This document shows positions 1 through 12,153 of a DNA stretch of 64,000 nucleotides, piece by piece. The notes below the pieces were generated by a model. It was not told the DNA's origin. It worked only from the letters and a program-made list of their open reading frames with translations, and ran no database searches. The position numbers and the translations under genes were made by a program. Numbering within the stretch: the first letter of the stretch is position 1; the number at the start of each line of letters is the position of its first letter. The stretch covers positions 51,960,008 to 52,024,007 of the forward strand of contig CM059973.1 in assembly GCA_030490835.1 (NCBI GenBank), in the 5' to 3' direction. The stretch comes from Annona cherimola (taxonomy: Eukaryota > Streptophyta > Magnoliopsida > Magnoliales > Annonaceae).

Positions 1-518
1 AATCTTATCCTTGTCATATTTAAGTTTTGGTAACCTTTGTACTAGATTCTTTTTCCATAATGTTTTGATATTTGACATATTTATATATCCAAGCCTTGTA
101 TGCCATATCCATGGATCATTTTCTATGGCTATTAGACATTTTTCCTCAAGTTCATCTAGGCAAATCAAATATATTTTCATGTCTTTTGCCACTAAATACT
201 ATGTGTTCATCATAAAAAAACATTGCATATAGAGGATTCAAATACAACTTTATATCCTTTGTCACATAATTGACTAATACTCATTAGATTGTGTTTGAGT
301 CCTTCAACAAATAGTACATCCTTGATACATGCATTTGAAATACCATAAACATTTCCTTTACCTTTTATTTTACCTTTTTCATTATTTCCAAAAGCAACTG
401 TTCCTCCATTGCACGGGTTGATCTTATGGAATAGTCCTTTTTCTTCTGTCATGTGTCCTGAGTAGCCACTATCCATAAACCATATGTTATTGGCCTTAAC
501 TCTAAGACAAACCTTCAA
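1..518 (-). pseudogene. copia protease and GAG-pre-integrase region of element A
   Basis: The frame 518-210 carries an aspartic protease motif, FMDSGYSGHM, close to the FMDSGCSRHMTG seen in element E; the usual Cys and Arg are replaced by Tyr and Gly. It continues with the conserved GLKHNLMSISQLCDKGYKV stretch. The frame breaks near 220, and below it the minus strand still reads as GAG-pre-integrase (WIWHTRLGYINMSNIKTLW) with frame changes and stops. In life the protease would cut the Gag-Pol polyprotein. It is in the same frame as the gag part at 522-1304 and is separated from it by one TGA. This copy cannot make an active product. Confidence 0.8.
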
Positions 519-521
519 AAA

Positions 522-1304
522 TCAAGTCAAGTGGAGCTCATCTTTTGGTACCCATTTTATGGGTCCATTTGGGTTAGTTATCCATTGGAATCTACGTTGA
601 TCTTCTTTTGAAGCCATAAACCTAATGCTTTTGGGCATCCAAACCAATTTTGCACCAAGGTTTTGTAATTTTCTCAATTTGCATTGATAAACCTTGTGTC
701 CCAACTTGTTGCAAAAATTACAAGCTCCCGGGAGTCTAGGAGTGGGAATCCATTTGGTAATTGGTTTCCCAGTTGGTCTTTTGGTCAAAACCACATGATT
801 TACTATAGGTTTAGCATCAATGGGTTTAGCTTTGTTCCTTGGAGCATTAGATTTTTCTTGCTCAAATGTGGTATACCCAAGTCCTTTCTTACAACTTTGG
901 TTAGTCATTTTCAGAAATATTTTCACACTTTCTCCTGGATTAGAAAACTTGGCAAGCGATTCATTTTCATTTTTGAGTTTTTCTAACTCATTTATCAAGG
1001 TATTCATTTCATTTTTCAATTGATCAATTTTTTCCGCAAGTTTACTGTTCACAATTATTACTGCATCGCATTGTCTTTTCTTTGTTGTAAACTTATTTCT
1101 TAATTTCTTTATGTCCTCATATAATGAATCATAGGTTTGTTGAAGTTCTTCTAATTCAGTACATTTGATGCATTCATTTGTAGAGGAGAAAATTGAAAAA
1201 GATTTTTGTTTGGAGGTTACCTCTTGACTACTTGTGCAGTTTGTTGAAGTAGCTTGATCCTCCAAGATTTCCGTTGCTGCAAAACATACGTCGAAATTTG
1301 CCAT
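522..1304 (-). pseudogene. C-terminal gag segment of element A: coiled coil plus second zinc knuckle
   Basis: This 260-residue open stretch holds a Lys/Glu/Leu-rich heptad-like region (about residues 45-115) that looks like a coiled coil. A CCHC zinc knuckle, CNFCNKLGHKVYQC, lies near residues 197-210, followed by the ending NPNGPIKWVPK that is also seen in element D. It ends with TGA at 522-524, in frame with the protease that follows. Within it, 1220 down to 513 is bounded by GTAACC and GAAG, and it corresponds to the segment that is missing from element E. A CTAAC sits upstream of the end, as in D. It is either ordinary gag coding sequence or a retained intron with coding capacity. Confidence 0.7.
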
Positions 1305-2335
1305 GCAACAAATCCTTGCGCAATCTGCTTCACATTCTTAACTTGACGAACTGCATGTTGTTGATTCTTCTTTGTTTACGTACATGCCTCTTCCTTTGTT
1401 TCTTTGAAATTTTCTATTGACGCATCGATCTTTTCTTTGCTCCTTTGCTTTAGTCTCTTCGGGCGTTGGGCATTGGGCTTGCATGTGCCCCGAACCGCCA
1501 CACTGGTAACATTTTGTTGTTTCGTTCTTTTTAGAATTTCTTTCTTTAAAGTTTCTGAAATTTCTTCATTTCCTTACAAATTTTCTGAATCGCTTTGTAA
1601 GTAATGCGATTTCATCATCGTTTTGTGATGATGAGGTGGAGTCATTCGAATCTTGTGCGGCTTTCAAGGCGATGACTCTCTTGCCTTTCTGGTGATCTTC
1701 GTTTCTTTTCTTGATTAGCTCATGTGACATTAATGAGCTAATGAGATCTTCTAACTTCAATGTGTTTAGGTCCTTGGCTTCTTCTATTGCAGTAATCTTT
1801 GGAGTCCAAGATTCCGGTAGAGCTCTTAGAATCTTCATGACCTGCTCAGATTCAGAAATTGCTTTTCCTAGACCTTTCAAGGCGTTAGTAATCTTAGAAA
1901 ATCTAGCAAACATCATATTTTCTGTTTCTAACATCTTAAAACTTTCCAATTCTCCAATCAAAATATTTCTCCTTGTCCTTTGGACTTGAGAAGTTCCTTC
2001 ATAGATAGATGTTAAAGTATCCCATATCTCTTTGGCAGTCAAACAAGAGGATACTCTATCATATTCGGAGGCAGTAAGAGCACAGAACAATGAATTCATA
2101 GCCTTAGTGTTGCTCTTAACAATTTTTACTTCCTCATCGGTCCATTTGGAAGCTCTTTCATCAGTAGGCAAAGTCACACCGTCTTGGATTGCAATCCAAG
2201 AGTCCATATCTGTAGCCATGATAGTTGTTTCATACGTAGCTTCCAATAGCCAAAATTATTCCCATCAAATAATGGTGGCCTAGTAAAAGATTGGCCTTCG
2301 GCAAATGCGGGAACGGAAGTAGATTGGGATGCCAT
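1305..2335 (-). pseudogene. gag N-terminal and first zinc knuckle region of element A
   Basis: The start is ATG at 2335, giving MASQST..., chosen because it follows the primer binding site and matches elements B and E. A one-base frame change near 2225 separates it from the long frame 2246-1566, which reads as a copia UBN2-type Gag with TAKEIWDTLTSIYEGTSQVQ and LRALPESWTPKITAIEEAKD. A TGA near 1565 and a TAA near 1340 interrupt the same frame. Between them lies an intact zinc knuckle, CYQCGGSGHMQAQC. Gag would form the virus-like particle and bind RNA. The breaks are point changes rather than large losses, so the copy is only moderately old. Confidence 0.85.
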
Positions 2336-2369
2336 ATCAAAAGATCTCTTTAGTAAAACTCAAAGTTTT

Positions 2370-2381
2370 GCTCTGATACCA
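2370..2381 (-). other. primer binding site of element A (tRNA-Met)
   Basis: The minus strand reads TGGTATCAGAGC two bases inside the end of the LTR. This is the common plant copia primer site, complementary to the 3' end of initiator tRNA-Met. It fixes the orientation of element A and the LTR/internal boundary. Confidence 0.9.
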
Positions 2382-3084
2382 CTTGTTGGTCCTGAGTTAA
2401 TGGTAATTACCCAAGAGGGGAGGGGTGAATTGAGTATTTAAAATTTTTCAACTTAAACAGAAATTTTACCTCGGATTAATTTAGTCCCCTTTGATGATTC
2501 AAATGGAAAGAACAAGATAAAGAAGGCGGAAATAAAAATCAATGGACAAGATTTATAGTAGTTCGGGCAACCTTCCCTACTCCACTCTTCCAAGCTCACA
2601 CTCCCTTGTGACTTGGGTTCCACTATGTATTCCACGAATACAACTAGAGCCTCCGCTCTCTTCTAGATTCAAGCTCTAGGGGGCATATACAACCAGAGCC
2701 TTCGCTCTCTTCTAGATTCTAGCTCTAGGGGGCATATACAATATACAGCATAAGTAGGTGATGAGTCCCAACTCCAATCACAACGCTACTTTGCTACTTG
2801 GTTTGAAACACTTAAATCAAACCAAGTATCAAAAACCAAATAACAAATTGAAATGAATGAAATCTACACTTTATAGATTTGTGTAGGCAAGTTTCAGCTT
2901 GAGGAAGAACACGTAGAAGTGACAAGTTGATCGACGTTGGAGTTACAGCAAGTTGAAGCTCGTTCTTCCTTTAAAACGTGTATAGATCACTCAAATGTAG
3001 AAGAAAGTGGAATATTGAACTTAGTAGCTTCTCCTTCTTCTTTTTCTGCTCAATCTAGTTGGTTTCCATGTTCACTTGAGTGTT

Positions 3085-3092
3085 TATTTATA
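3085..3092 (-). promoter_or_regulatory. TATA box in LTR of element A
   Basis: The minus strand reads TATAAATA at the place where element E has TATAAAAG, just downstream of the hairpin. It is probably the core promoter of the element. Confidence 0.6.
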
Positions 3093-3124
3093 ATGGGAGG
3101 AGAAATTTGAACGTTATGAAGTTG

Positions 3125-3149
3125 GTTGGCGCATAATAAATGCGCCAAC
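3125..3149. repeat. inverted repeat upstream of the LTR TATA box (element A)
   Basis: GTTGGCGCAT and ATGCGCCAAC form a perfect 10-bp stem around a 5-base loop. Elements D and E carry the related perfect palindrome GCGCATTWAATGCGC at the same position. A second inverted pair, AACGTTC/GAACGTT, lies beside it (about 3147-3169). Confidence 0.75.
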
Positions 3150-4132
3150 GTTCAAACATTCGAACGTTACGACCCAAGTCGCAGGTGGAGTCGACTTCGT
3201 GTGCGACTTCGCCCAAGTCGATGCTGGAGTCGACTTTGGGCGCGACTTCGGCTGTGAGCAGACTGTTCAAGTTCTTCCTCGGGTCGACTTGGTCTTGGAC
3301 TTGACCCAAGTCGCAGTTGAAGTCAACTTCGGGTGCGACTTCGGATTCTTCCAACTTTCAAGTCTGTCTTTTGGGTCGACTTGGAATGGGACTTGACCCA
3401 AGTCGCTGATGGAGTCGACTTCGGTTGCGACTTGACCTCCTTATCTTGCCAAGTGAACTTAAACTCTTTTGAAATGTCTTTGCTTGCTTAACTTCTTCAA
3501 CATAATTGTTCTTCCCCTGATTTGCATCATTTGAAATTTAGTATATTCACTTTGCATAAAAAAAACCTTTAGCTTCATGTCTCGAAATCTTGAAAACTTA
3601 GATCATGGAGTGTATGAAAATGTCCAATTGATAGTTCTTGATTTGAATTGATGAATCCATGCATCTTTACTTGCTTTGGACTTGTTTTGATCTTCATTTG
3701 ATCCAAGTCATATGTTTGAGTCGACTTGCCCTTCAACTTCACTCAAGTCTGGCATCGAGTCGACTCGACTTAGCTCTTCAAGTTTTGCACTGTCAGTCTG
3801 AAGTCGAAGATGGAGTCGACTTGGTCTGCGACTTCGCCCAAATCGCATGTGGAGTCGACTTCATGTGCGACTTCGGCAGCTTTGCTCCCCAATTTCAATG
3901 ATGAACAAAAAATGATCTTTGAAGTCGTTGTTGGAGTCGACTTGGCCTGCGACTTCGCCTAAGTCGATGTCTGAGTCGACTTGGGGATCGACTTGATCTG
4001 CTATTTCATATTTATAACCTTAAACATTGCACAAAACATATTAGTAGCTAAAACTAACCCAAATTGAGTTGTTAATCATCAAAACCTATTCTTTGGGTAT
4101 TTTGCATTTGATTTTAACAGTTGTTTCCAACA

Positions 4133-4398
4133 GCAGTAAGAGCACAAAAGAGGAAATTCATAGCTTTGGCGTTGCTTTTTACAGTCCTAACCTCCTCCTC
4201 AGATCATGCGGATGCTCTTTCATCAATAGGTAATACAACACTGTCTTGGATAACAATCCAAGAATATATATCCGTAGCCATGATGAGTTGTTTCATTCTT
4301 AATTTTCAATAACCGAAGTTACTCCCATAAAAAAGAGGTGGCCCTGTAAATGATTGGCCTTCGACGAATGTAGGGGAAGAAATTTGTTGGGATGCCAT
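4133..4398 (-). pseudogene. gag N-terminal remnant of copia element B
   Basis: From an ATG at 4398 the minus strand reads the same MASQ-type Gag start as elements A and E, with the TDERASKW-like and NSLF-like blocks in degraded form. The coding sequence is cut at 4132 by the insertion of element A and is not resumed inside the window. Only about the first 90 codons remain. Confidence 0.75.
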
Positions 4399-4446
4399 TT
4401 ATGAGATCTCTTTGGTTCAAACTCAAAGACCTGCTGTGATATCACT

Positions 4447-6098
4447 TGTTGGTCCCGAGTTTATGGCAACCCAAGAGGGGAGGAGTGAATTGGGTATTTT
4501 AAAATTCTTTGCTTAAACAGAAATTTTTTCCCTTTTTAGAGTTAATCCCCTTAATGAAACAAGCAGAAATATGGAAAGAAATAAAGCAATAAAACACAGA
4601 TGATCAAGACACACCAAAAGACAAAGTTTTATAGTGGTTTGGGCAACCTTCCCTACTCCACTCTTCCAAGCTCACACCCGTTGTAACTTGGGTTCCACTA
4701 TTGGATTTTAATATAGCTAGAGCAGTAGCTCTCTTCTGCATTCCAGCTCTAGGGGCTTGCACAAATACAACACAAGTAGGTGACGAATCACACTTCAATC
4801 ACAACACTACTTTGCCTTCACTTGGTTTCAATTTCCAATATCGAATCAAGTGGTAAACATAAATAATCAACAAAAGAAAGAACTACACTTTACAGATTCA
4901 TGTATGCAGTTTGTAGCGCGTAGAAGAACTTGTAGAGAGAGTAGAAGATTCAGCAATGGAGCTTTCAGCAACTTGAAGCATAGTTCTTCACTTGGAGTTG
5001 GTATAGATCAACTTAAATGCAAGAGAGAGTGGAAGGTAAACTTATTAAATGCTTCTCTAACCCCTTGCATGTCCCCTTGAAGCCTCTTTTCTAATAGGAG
5101 ATGAAAATCAAATGTTTGGTGGTAGGTGGCCTGCATTTAATGCGCCAACATTCAAATTTTTTTGACCGTTGCGAACCAAGTTGCATGTGAGGACTTAGTA
5201 TGCGACTTCACTAAAGTCGCAGACTGGAGTCTTCGGGTACGACTTCGGTCTTCAGCTTCCACTCCAAGTTCCATCTTCAGGTCAACTTGGTCTTAGGCTT
5301 GACCCAAGTCACAGGTAGAGTCGACTTCGGGAATGACTTCACCTTCCATTGTATATGTTGGAACCTTTGATTTTTACAATTGATCTTAATACTTCATTTT
5401 TCTTTTTCTCATCTTGTTCTTCATTTGATATACTTGATTTTCCTTGTTCTGCCTTGAAACTCATCATGGTATTCTTCTTTTTGAGAGGTTCTTCCTTGTG
5501 GCCTTCATTTAGGATGATTGTACTTCTTGACTTTGGTTTCCAATCTTCAGTGTATAGTTATTTCTTTAATAATATTTCAACTTTGAAGAGTTTGTAGTAG
5601 CCACTTACTTGAGTTGCTTGCTTAGGTCGACTTGGACTTCAAGTTAACTCAAGTCGCACACTTGGGTCGACTTGAGATTCGACTTCCCCTAAGTCATATT
5701 GCGGAGTCGATTTGGAAATGCGACTTGACTTTGAGGATTCGAAGTTTTTTACATGCCTGTACTCAAGTCGCATCTGAAGTCGACTTGGGTATGCGATTTC
5801 ACTTAAGTCCCAGGTGTAGTTGACTTCGACTGCGACTTCACCTATCTCCGAGTCCCAAATTTAACACTGGAACATTTAATGCACTTGAAGTTGATTCTGG
5901 AGTCGACTTGTGAATCGACTTCACCTAAGTCGATGACTGAGTCGACTTGGGTCTGTGACTTGGTCTGCTATGTTCTAAAACTTAAGTTTTTAACCTTTGA
6001 CAATCACTTAGCAAACACATTAGTACCCAATTAATTCTCAAATTGAGTTGTTAATCATCAAAACATGGATTGTGCTTAATTTGCCTTGAATTCCAACA
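4447..6098 (-). repeat. 5' LTR of copia element B
   Basis: The repeat is 1652 bp with TGTTGG...CCAACA ends, and is preceded on the internal side by a degraded primer site (TGATATCACAGC, 4433-4444). It has the same GTCGAC-rich clusters as the LTR of A but with more substitutions, so B is older than A. It is inserted into the LTR of another copy (6099-7060), because similar sequence restarts immediately at its outer end. Confidence 0.85.
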
Positions 6099-7060
6099 AA
6101 GTCGACTTGGGTTGTGACTTCAGTCTTTCACACTTCCTTCTCGAGTATTTTCTTTTTACTTTTGGCTTAAAGTTTCATCTAGGAGTTGATTTGATCTGGG
6201 ACTTAACCTAAGTAACAAGTGAAGTCGACTTGGGTTGCAATTTCATTGGTCATTGTGCTCTTTGGAACTTCAAATCTTCACAGATGAACACTTTGACATG
6301 TGTGCTTTAATATCTCATGTTTCACCTCTTTTTGACTTACTATTCTTTAGACTTGAGATAAATTTTCTTTATATTGGGTCATGTGCTTTAGCCTTCACTT
6401 GACTACAACTTGACCTTCAATTTGTAGTAGTATCTTTAACTTCTTAAGATATGAGTTGTCTAACTTTGATTTGTTGATCATTAAGCCGTATACCGAGGTT
6501 GACTTGACTTGCAATTTGGCCAAAGTCACATGTAGAGTCGACTTGGGTATGCGACTTCAATACCCGTTGTATGTTTGAAACTTCAAAATCGTTCAACTTT
6601 GCACCTGTATTACTCAAGTCACGTAGTAGATTCGACTTCATTTGGGACTTCACTCAAGTCACATGTCAGAGTTGACTTGGGACGAGTCTTGACTTCTTCA
6701 GATTCTTTGTTGGAGACTTGAAGTCTCTATAAGTCACATGCTGATCAGACTGGATTGTGAATTAACTCAAGTCGCATGTGAAGTCGACTTCGGTTGTGAC
6801 TTTGTTTGCTCATGCGTCCACGATTTCAGCGTTGTTGACAAAAAACCATTAATGTCGATCCTAGAGTTGACTTCGATATCGATTTAACCTAAGTCGATGC
6901 TTGAGTTGACTTGACTCTGCGACTTAATCTGGCATGACTTGTTTTTGAAGAATTCTATCTTGAAACATTGTAACACTGGCTAGTACCTTTAAGTTCTCAA
7001 ATTTAGATTGTTAATTATAAAAACATGGATTGTGCTTGATTTGCTATTGATTTCATAACA
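6099..7060 (-). repeat. truncated Sirevirus-like LTR (element C)
   Basis: The sequence resembles the upstream half of LTRs A and B, including GTCGAC-type motifs and the AAACATGGATTGTGCTT block near the outer end. It ends with a degraded terminus around TTTCATAACA. The other half is not seen. It is either the target LTR of element B or a partial duplicate of LTR B; similar but clearly diverged sequence favours the first. Confidence 0.65.
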
Positions 7061-7904
7061 ATTTTCTTATACCAATATCAATCCATAAATATCCAATAGA
7101 TTTTTATCATTTAACTTTTACTTATTTACTTTAGTGTGACAAACATGAACTGAAACAATGTTATCTCTCCAATTGTTCATTTTAATAATATAAAAGTTTT
7201 TAGAGCTATTTGTGAACTTAGAAGGTTAAATGTGCAATAATTAGCATGATTTACTCATCTTCATAGTTGCTCGTTTCAATCTATAATAATTAAAAGTTAA
7301 AAATATATTAATTTTAATTACATTAAATCAATCAATACAAAATTATGTATCAAATTTTCTATTTATATTAATAGAAAATTCATAAATTCATTTGAAATGA
7401 AGATCTATTATATTGAATTATTTCGTGAGCTTCATGAGTTTAGTTTATAAGAATTTGTGTAGTCAAGCAATAGATCTGTGGAATTCTTGTACTAAGCTAG
7501 CTTGAATTAGAAGAAATACCACAAAGATTTGGGTGTTACAGCGACATACCTTTTCCTATTCTAACATTTGCGTAATGAAATCTGTAGAATATTTCATTAA
7601 TAGTCGAATTCATCAAATGAATTGGAATAAGAATATATTATTACTTGTGTTCTGTTATAAACTAAACAAAAAAGGAATACAATTTTTAATGAAGATGTTT
7701 CAAAGAATACAAAGACATCACAAAAATTCTTGCCCATTCTCATTTCATGTATAACCATTAATAATTAAACTCTATGGGACCACATCCTTCCTTAGTATTG
7801 CCTAAAAAAGACCATGTGAATCTTCAACACAAACACATTTTCCACACATATCAATAAGGGAATGAGCTATTGATTTTTCTAATTAAAAATCTCTCTTCAT
7901 AGGG
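7061..7904. other. AT-rich sequence without recognised features
   Basis: The stretch is strongly A+T rich, with short reading frames only. I see no coding similarity, no terminal repeats and no RNA gene. It may be old host intergenic DNA that flanked the first Sirevirus insertion. Confidence 0.5.
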
Positions 7905-8138
7905 TTAACGTGACTCTCCATTCCTTTTTCTTAATGGTGCTATTGAAGAAAATAGTGCAAGCAATGTCAAGAAGGTGACAGGGTCTGGACTGAAGCCTCT
8001 CCATCGTATTTCAAGCAGGACAATGGATGCCCTGCCAACTTGCCCAAGCTCTAAGAAAGCTTTGATCATGACATTCCATGTGATCACATCCTTCCTAATA
8101 AAAGGAATTCTCTCTAAGAGCTTCAATGACATAAACAA
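7905..8138 (-). pseudogene. PPR (pentatricopeptide repeat) protein fragment
   Basis: A 77-codon frame contains one good PPR-like unit: DVITWNVMIKAFLELGQVGR followed by a stretch ending in GFSPDPVTFLTLL. This is the pattern of plant organelle RNA-binding PPR proteins, which have tens of such 35-residue repeats. Only one repeat and part of the next are present, with no continuation in the neighbouring sequence on either side. I read it as a captured or degenerated exon piece. A real short exon of a split gene is possible but not supported. Confidence 0.6.
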
Positions 8139-10371
8139 AAAGAAACAAAACTACTGAAATAGAAAAAAAATTTAGACTATAGCAATGCAGAGTTCTTCCA
8201 CCTCTATGCATGCCAATCATTACAAAAAAATTCAACTGAATGCCAAATCAAACCTAAATTGAGATAAAATGCATCATCATGCACAAATCAACTTCACATA
8301 AGGAATAATTGCTCTTAAACTAGTTTCTTGGTAGTTTTAAGATATAAACAACTTCTATGAAACATTATAGAAGTGATCCAACCTAAAAGATGTATAGATC
8401 TTGTCTTGTTTGTTCAACAATCTAATAGTAAATACTGATACATTTCTGTAGACAATTACTAGTCACAACCAATTTTAGAAGTCCTACTCATTTATAGTTA
8501 GACTTAAAAATTCAAATTGTCTCACTACCTATTGACAATTTAGTGAGTGAGGCTTGAGGAAAAAAGTAGGCATATAATAACTATCATTCATAAGCTGATC
8601 CATGTGCTTTCTTGTATTGAAATAGCTAAGTTGGTATATCACAAACTAGAGCTAAAAGAAATCTCCATCATGTGAGAAAAAGGAAATAGTAAGTGACTTA
8701 ATATAGGTGACTTAATAAAGTCTAGAAGACCTAAAGCCTATTTGATTCGGCTGTAGCTTAGCTTATTAGTTGATGTCAAATAATCAAAAAATATTTGATA
8801 CAATTAAATTCATAAGTTATGTTTAATATGGCTGAAGCTAAAATACTGTAACAAAGAAATGATTAAAATATCCTTGAATATATTTGTGGCTTAATATATA
8901 AAATTCTATTGATTTTTTTATCACTATGAAATTATTTAGAAACCTAGGGTTAGGCTTTGCAATAGATGAAAGATGAGCGAGACTCTAAAAAAAAGGACAC
9001 ATAAACTAATTGCCTAAAATTCCAAAGATTGATAATGCAAAGTATAAGACAAGAAAATAGAGGCAATTGCTAACAGAGTGACTCACTTCATTGGTTCCAA
9101 CTTAGATTACACATCATCAAATCTTCCCTTTAAAGCCAAATTTTGCCTTAGCTTAGGGGCAAGTGCCTAAGAAATAAAATTTTAAAAATTAAAAAGAAAG
9201 GACTGTATCAAATGGAAAGCATTGGTTCTTCAATAAGATAATATAGAATCATTTGTTAAAAATCCTCATTGAACAATAAACAATCAAAGTGACAGAAAAA
9301 TTGAGAAAATCTATGATCGCACTCTACAAAAATATGCTAAGGCTTTGATAGAAGAGATCTATTGAATACTTGAATTAACTCAATTTTAGAAACATTTAGG
9401 ATCTCCTGTTAAAGAATAGACACAATAACTTAAGACAATTTCTTACAAGTTGTATGATCCTTGAGTGGTTCATTTTGAATAAGCAAGGGGCAAAAACTAC
9501 GCCATTGGTCCAGGATGGCACCAAATTCAGTTGACTGTAGTGTTATATAGGCAAGTCTTCACTACAGGTCTTTTTTCTTTCTATAAGTGAACCATGGCTC
9601 CACTTGTTTGGTACCATGTGCTCTGGTCTCAGACCTAAATCCATAAAATTGGTACTAGCTATTGCCTAATCTTCCCACTTAAAACATTAGAGTGAAAATT
9701 TTGATCAAATCAGCATTGTAATGATAATTGCAGTACATTATACACAAGCTGATTCCTCTAGCTTCACCCACATTTGCATCAACGAAAGAAAATAGAGAAC
9801 CATCTCTTAAGGTGACAATTCTCAAGGGAATGAAGACCAAGCTTTGGTTTTGAGGGGACTTGATATAAGACCACAATACTGATCAAGTTGACAGTTACCC
9901 CACCCACCACATGGACAACTTGATGCCAAGCCTAGGGCTAAGCACATTTGTGATGCATAACACTTTTAGAAGCATTGTACTATGCAGTGATCATATCACT
10001 GGGTGAATCATGTTTTATATGGCATAGTTTCAGCAATTATTTCACAAAAGCATAAATAGGACACCATCCAAAGGATTTTTATGTTTTAGATCACAAAATT
10101 AGAAAAATCTATATGACAATAAGCAATCTAACAAATTTCGAATTGCAATAATTCTATTCATTCAAACGTTCCATTCTAAGCATTGAATGGGTTACACACC
10201 TATCCATTCTTAGATTCTTATAAAAACTTCAACATGATTGTGTAACAAAGATAAGACTCATAGATTTTATTAATTATACATAAGACCGTAATATATCATA
10301 GATCACATGAACGCAACCATGAAAATAGAACAAAAAAATGAATAGATGCAGAAATAACAAATCCAGCCATA
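8139..10371. other. AT-rich intergenic DNA without supported genes
   Basis: Only short frames occur here, including a 65-codon minus frame at 9679-9876 that I do not recognise. Around 8740-8870 two loosely similar phrases (TTTGATTCGGCTGTAGCTTA and TTTAATATGGCTGAAGCTAA) resemble the ends of some plant miniature elements, but no matching terminal repeat or target duplication was found. Confidence 0.5.
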
Positions 10372-11266
10372 TCATCTATAATACCCAAACCCAAGTAGGG
10401 CTCATACATGTGCATTTGGCATGTAAACATGAATTATGTATTTATTTTATAATATTAATGATTTGATGAATTATTGCAATTAGGGCTAATGATTAAAGAT
10501 GGTGATTAAATTAATCGCCAAGGCCCAATGTGGGTTAATATGACCAAGGTGGCTTATAATAATTAGAAAATATCAATGGGTAATGAATAATTAATTTATT
10601 CATTATGATTTAATTAATAGAGGTTATGATGATAATTATGGAATTAAGGTAAAAAAGTTAGAAAAATCATAACTTGACGCCTATAAGGCGGATTGAGATG
10701 AAATTTGAAAGAAAAATACATGATTTTGTGCCCGATCTTATGGATGGATTGGATTATGGAAGTTTAGATTGGATTAGGGAGTTAATTATTTATTTTCATC
10801 CCAAATCCAAAAGTTAAATTCAAATAGCTATTACTCAAGATAGAAAAGTCATTTTGAGATAAAATTTGACATGAACGGATAAAACGATATGGTAAATATT
10901 GCGGAAGGATTCGATTAAGCTAATTATCATGAGAACATGCGTAATCACAAAAAGACAAAGTAGCTTTGACTTTTGCTCCATAAAGTAACCATGCATTTAT
11001 GAAAAAAGCAAGAGATTTAATGGCATGAGTTATGACACATGAGAGGTGTCAAACAAGGGTGATTTTGGCTTGATTTTATGAATTACTTTAAATCAGAAAA
11101 TCTATGATAATATCCCATAGTTAATGCTTGGATAAGGAGGCTAAGAAGGCTAGCTCAAGAGGCCTTACATGTGGCTTCATGTGGTGACGTCCAAGGGGCT
11201 CTTCACATAGATATTTTGATTTTTTAATATGCTAAAGTCAAACCTAGGTAAACTATATGAATAGGG

Positions 11267-11274
11267 TATATAAA
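11267..11274 (+). promoter_or_regulatory. TATA box of family-F LTR F1
   Basis: TATATAAA lies about 0.9 kb into the LTR. The inner reverse copy carries TATAAATA on its own forward strand at the equivalent place (15853-15860), so the position is conserved and is likely the core promoter. Confidence 0.5.
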
Positions 11275-12153
11275 TGCTCTTAAATTGAGTTGATTTTCAA
11301 GGCATAAAATGCCAAAAAGGGGTGCCACATGTGGATGTTTCAAGGGGGGGTAGCCATGTTGCTCATTATGAGCTAAGATTTGGATATTTACATATATGAT
11401 AATTGGCCATTTTTACTTGGGTAAAATTGTGTCAACTCCTCAATGGATAAGTGAGCCATAAATTACCCTATTCATGATGTGTCAAATTGGGCCCCACAAG
11501 ATGAAAAAAAATAAAAAATATATATCCAAGGGGAGCATGTTTGGGACATCCATATGCTAGTGGGGAGAGAGAAAATTCTCTCAAAATTCACAAGGGGCAG
11601 CAAGGACGTTCCCAATTCAGCAAGGGAGGAAGAGGAAAAAAGGAAGAAAAAGAGGAGAAAAGGAGAATGAAAAAGAGGAACAAAGGAGGAAAATCAAGTT
11701 GGGAAAGTTTGGATTCAAGTTGCTTAGATTCAAGTAAGTATAAGTTGAGTTTTTGAATCATCTAAATCCAAGTTTTCTATCTCTAATTATGGGTCATGAA
11801 TATAATTCATAAAGAACCCTTAAAGGATGATTTATGATGCCCTTAATTAGGGTATTGAATGAGGATTGAATGGTATGAATGAATTCAAGGGTTCAAGAGG
11901 GTTAAATTGAAGGCTAGGGTTGTTTATGGGTGAATAACCTATCTTGAATTTTCTTAAATCCACACGATAAGTTGCTTTTTTGATTAAATACCATTATTAG
12001 AATATGATTCATGTTCTTATGAATTATATATGTTGATTTGGGCATAAGCTATGGATTTTGGAAAAGATGGAACTTAGGGTTACGTATTTGACTTGATTTT
12101 TCACTTTTCCTGTTATATATGATGCATGGATTAGCCTAAATGATATATGGATG

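Larger units (their letters stand above)
1..4132 (-). mobile_element. Sirevirus-like Ty1/copia retrotransposon A (5' part; rest lies outside the window)
   Basis: Reading on the minus strand from 4132 downwards, the window shows a 1749-bp 5' LTR, a tRNA-Met primer binding site, gag with two zinc knuckles and a coiled coil, then protease and the start of the GAG-pre-integrase region before the window edge. The LTR has TGTTGG...CCAACA ends. The element sits inside the gag of an older copy (element B), because sequence matching B's gag resumes right after 4132. The 3' LTR is not visible, so no target duplication can be checked. Order and motifs are those of Ty1/copia. The Sirevirus label is inferred from the long LTR with palindrome array and from similarity to element D, which has an envelope-like frame. 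Confidence 0.85.
2384..4132 (-). repeat. 5' LTR of element A
   Basis: The repeat has TGTTGG...CCAACA ends and is 1749 bp long. It carries two clusters of the GTCGAC palindrome motif (about 3165-3440 and 3700-4000). A 10-bp stem hairpin and a TATA box follow at 3125-3149 and 3085-3092. The minus-strand order is palindromes, hairpin, TATA, transcribed part, PBS. The same order is seen in the LTRs of elements D and E, which supports it as the promoter architecture of this family. Confidence 0.9.

Noticed and set aside
8735..8900. Possible miniature transposon around TTTGATTCGGCTGTAGCTTA
   Set aside because: No terminal inverted repeat pair and no target duplication could be found.
9679..9876. 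65-codon minus-strand frame
   Set aside because: Not recognisable, and isolated in AT-rich intergenic DNA.
11541..11756. 71-codon Lys/Glu-rich frame in LTR F1
   Set aside because: It is a purine-rich transcribed leader. The equivalent region in the reverse copy (57778-58029) gives an unrelated protein.
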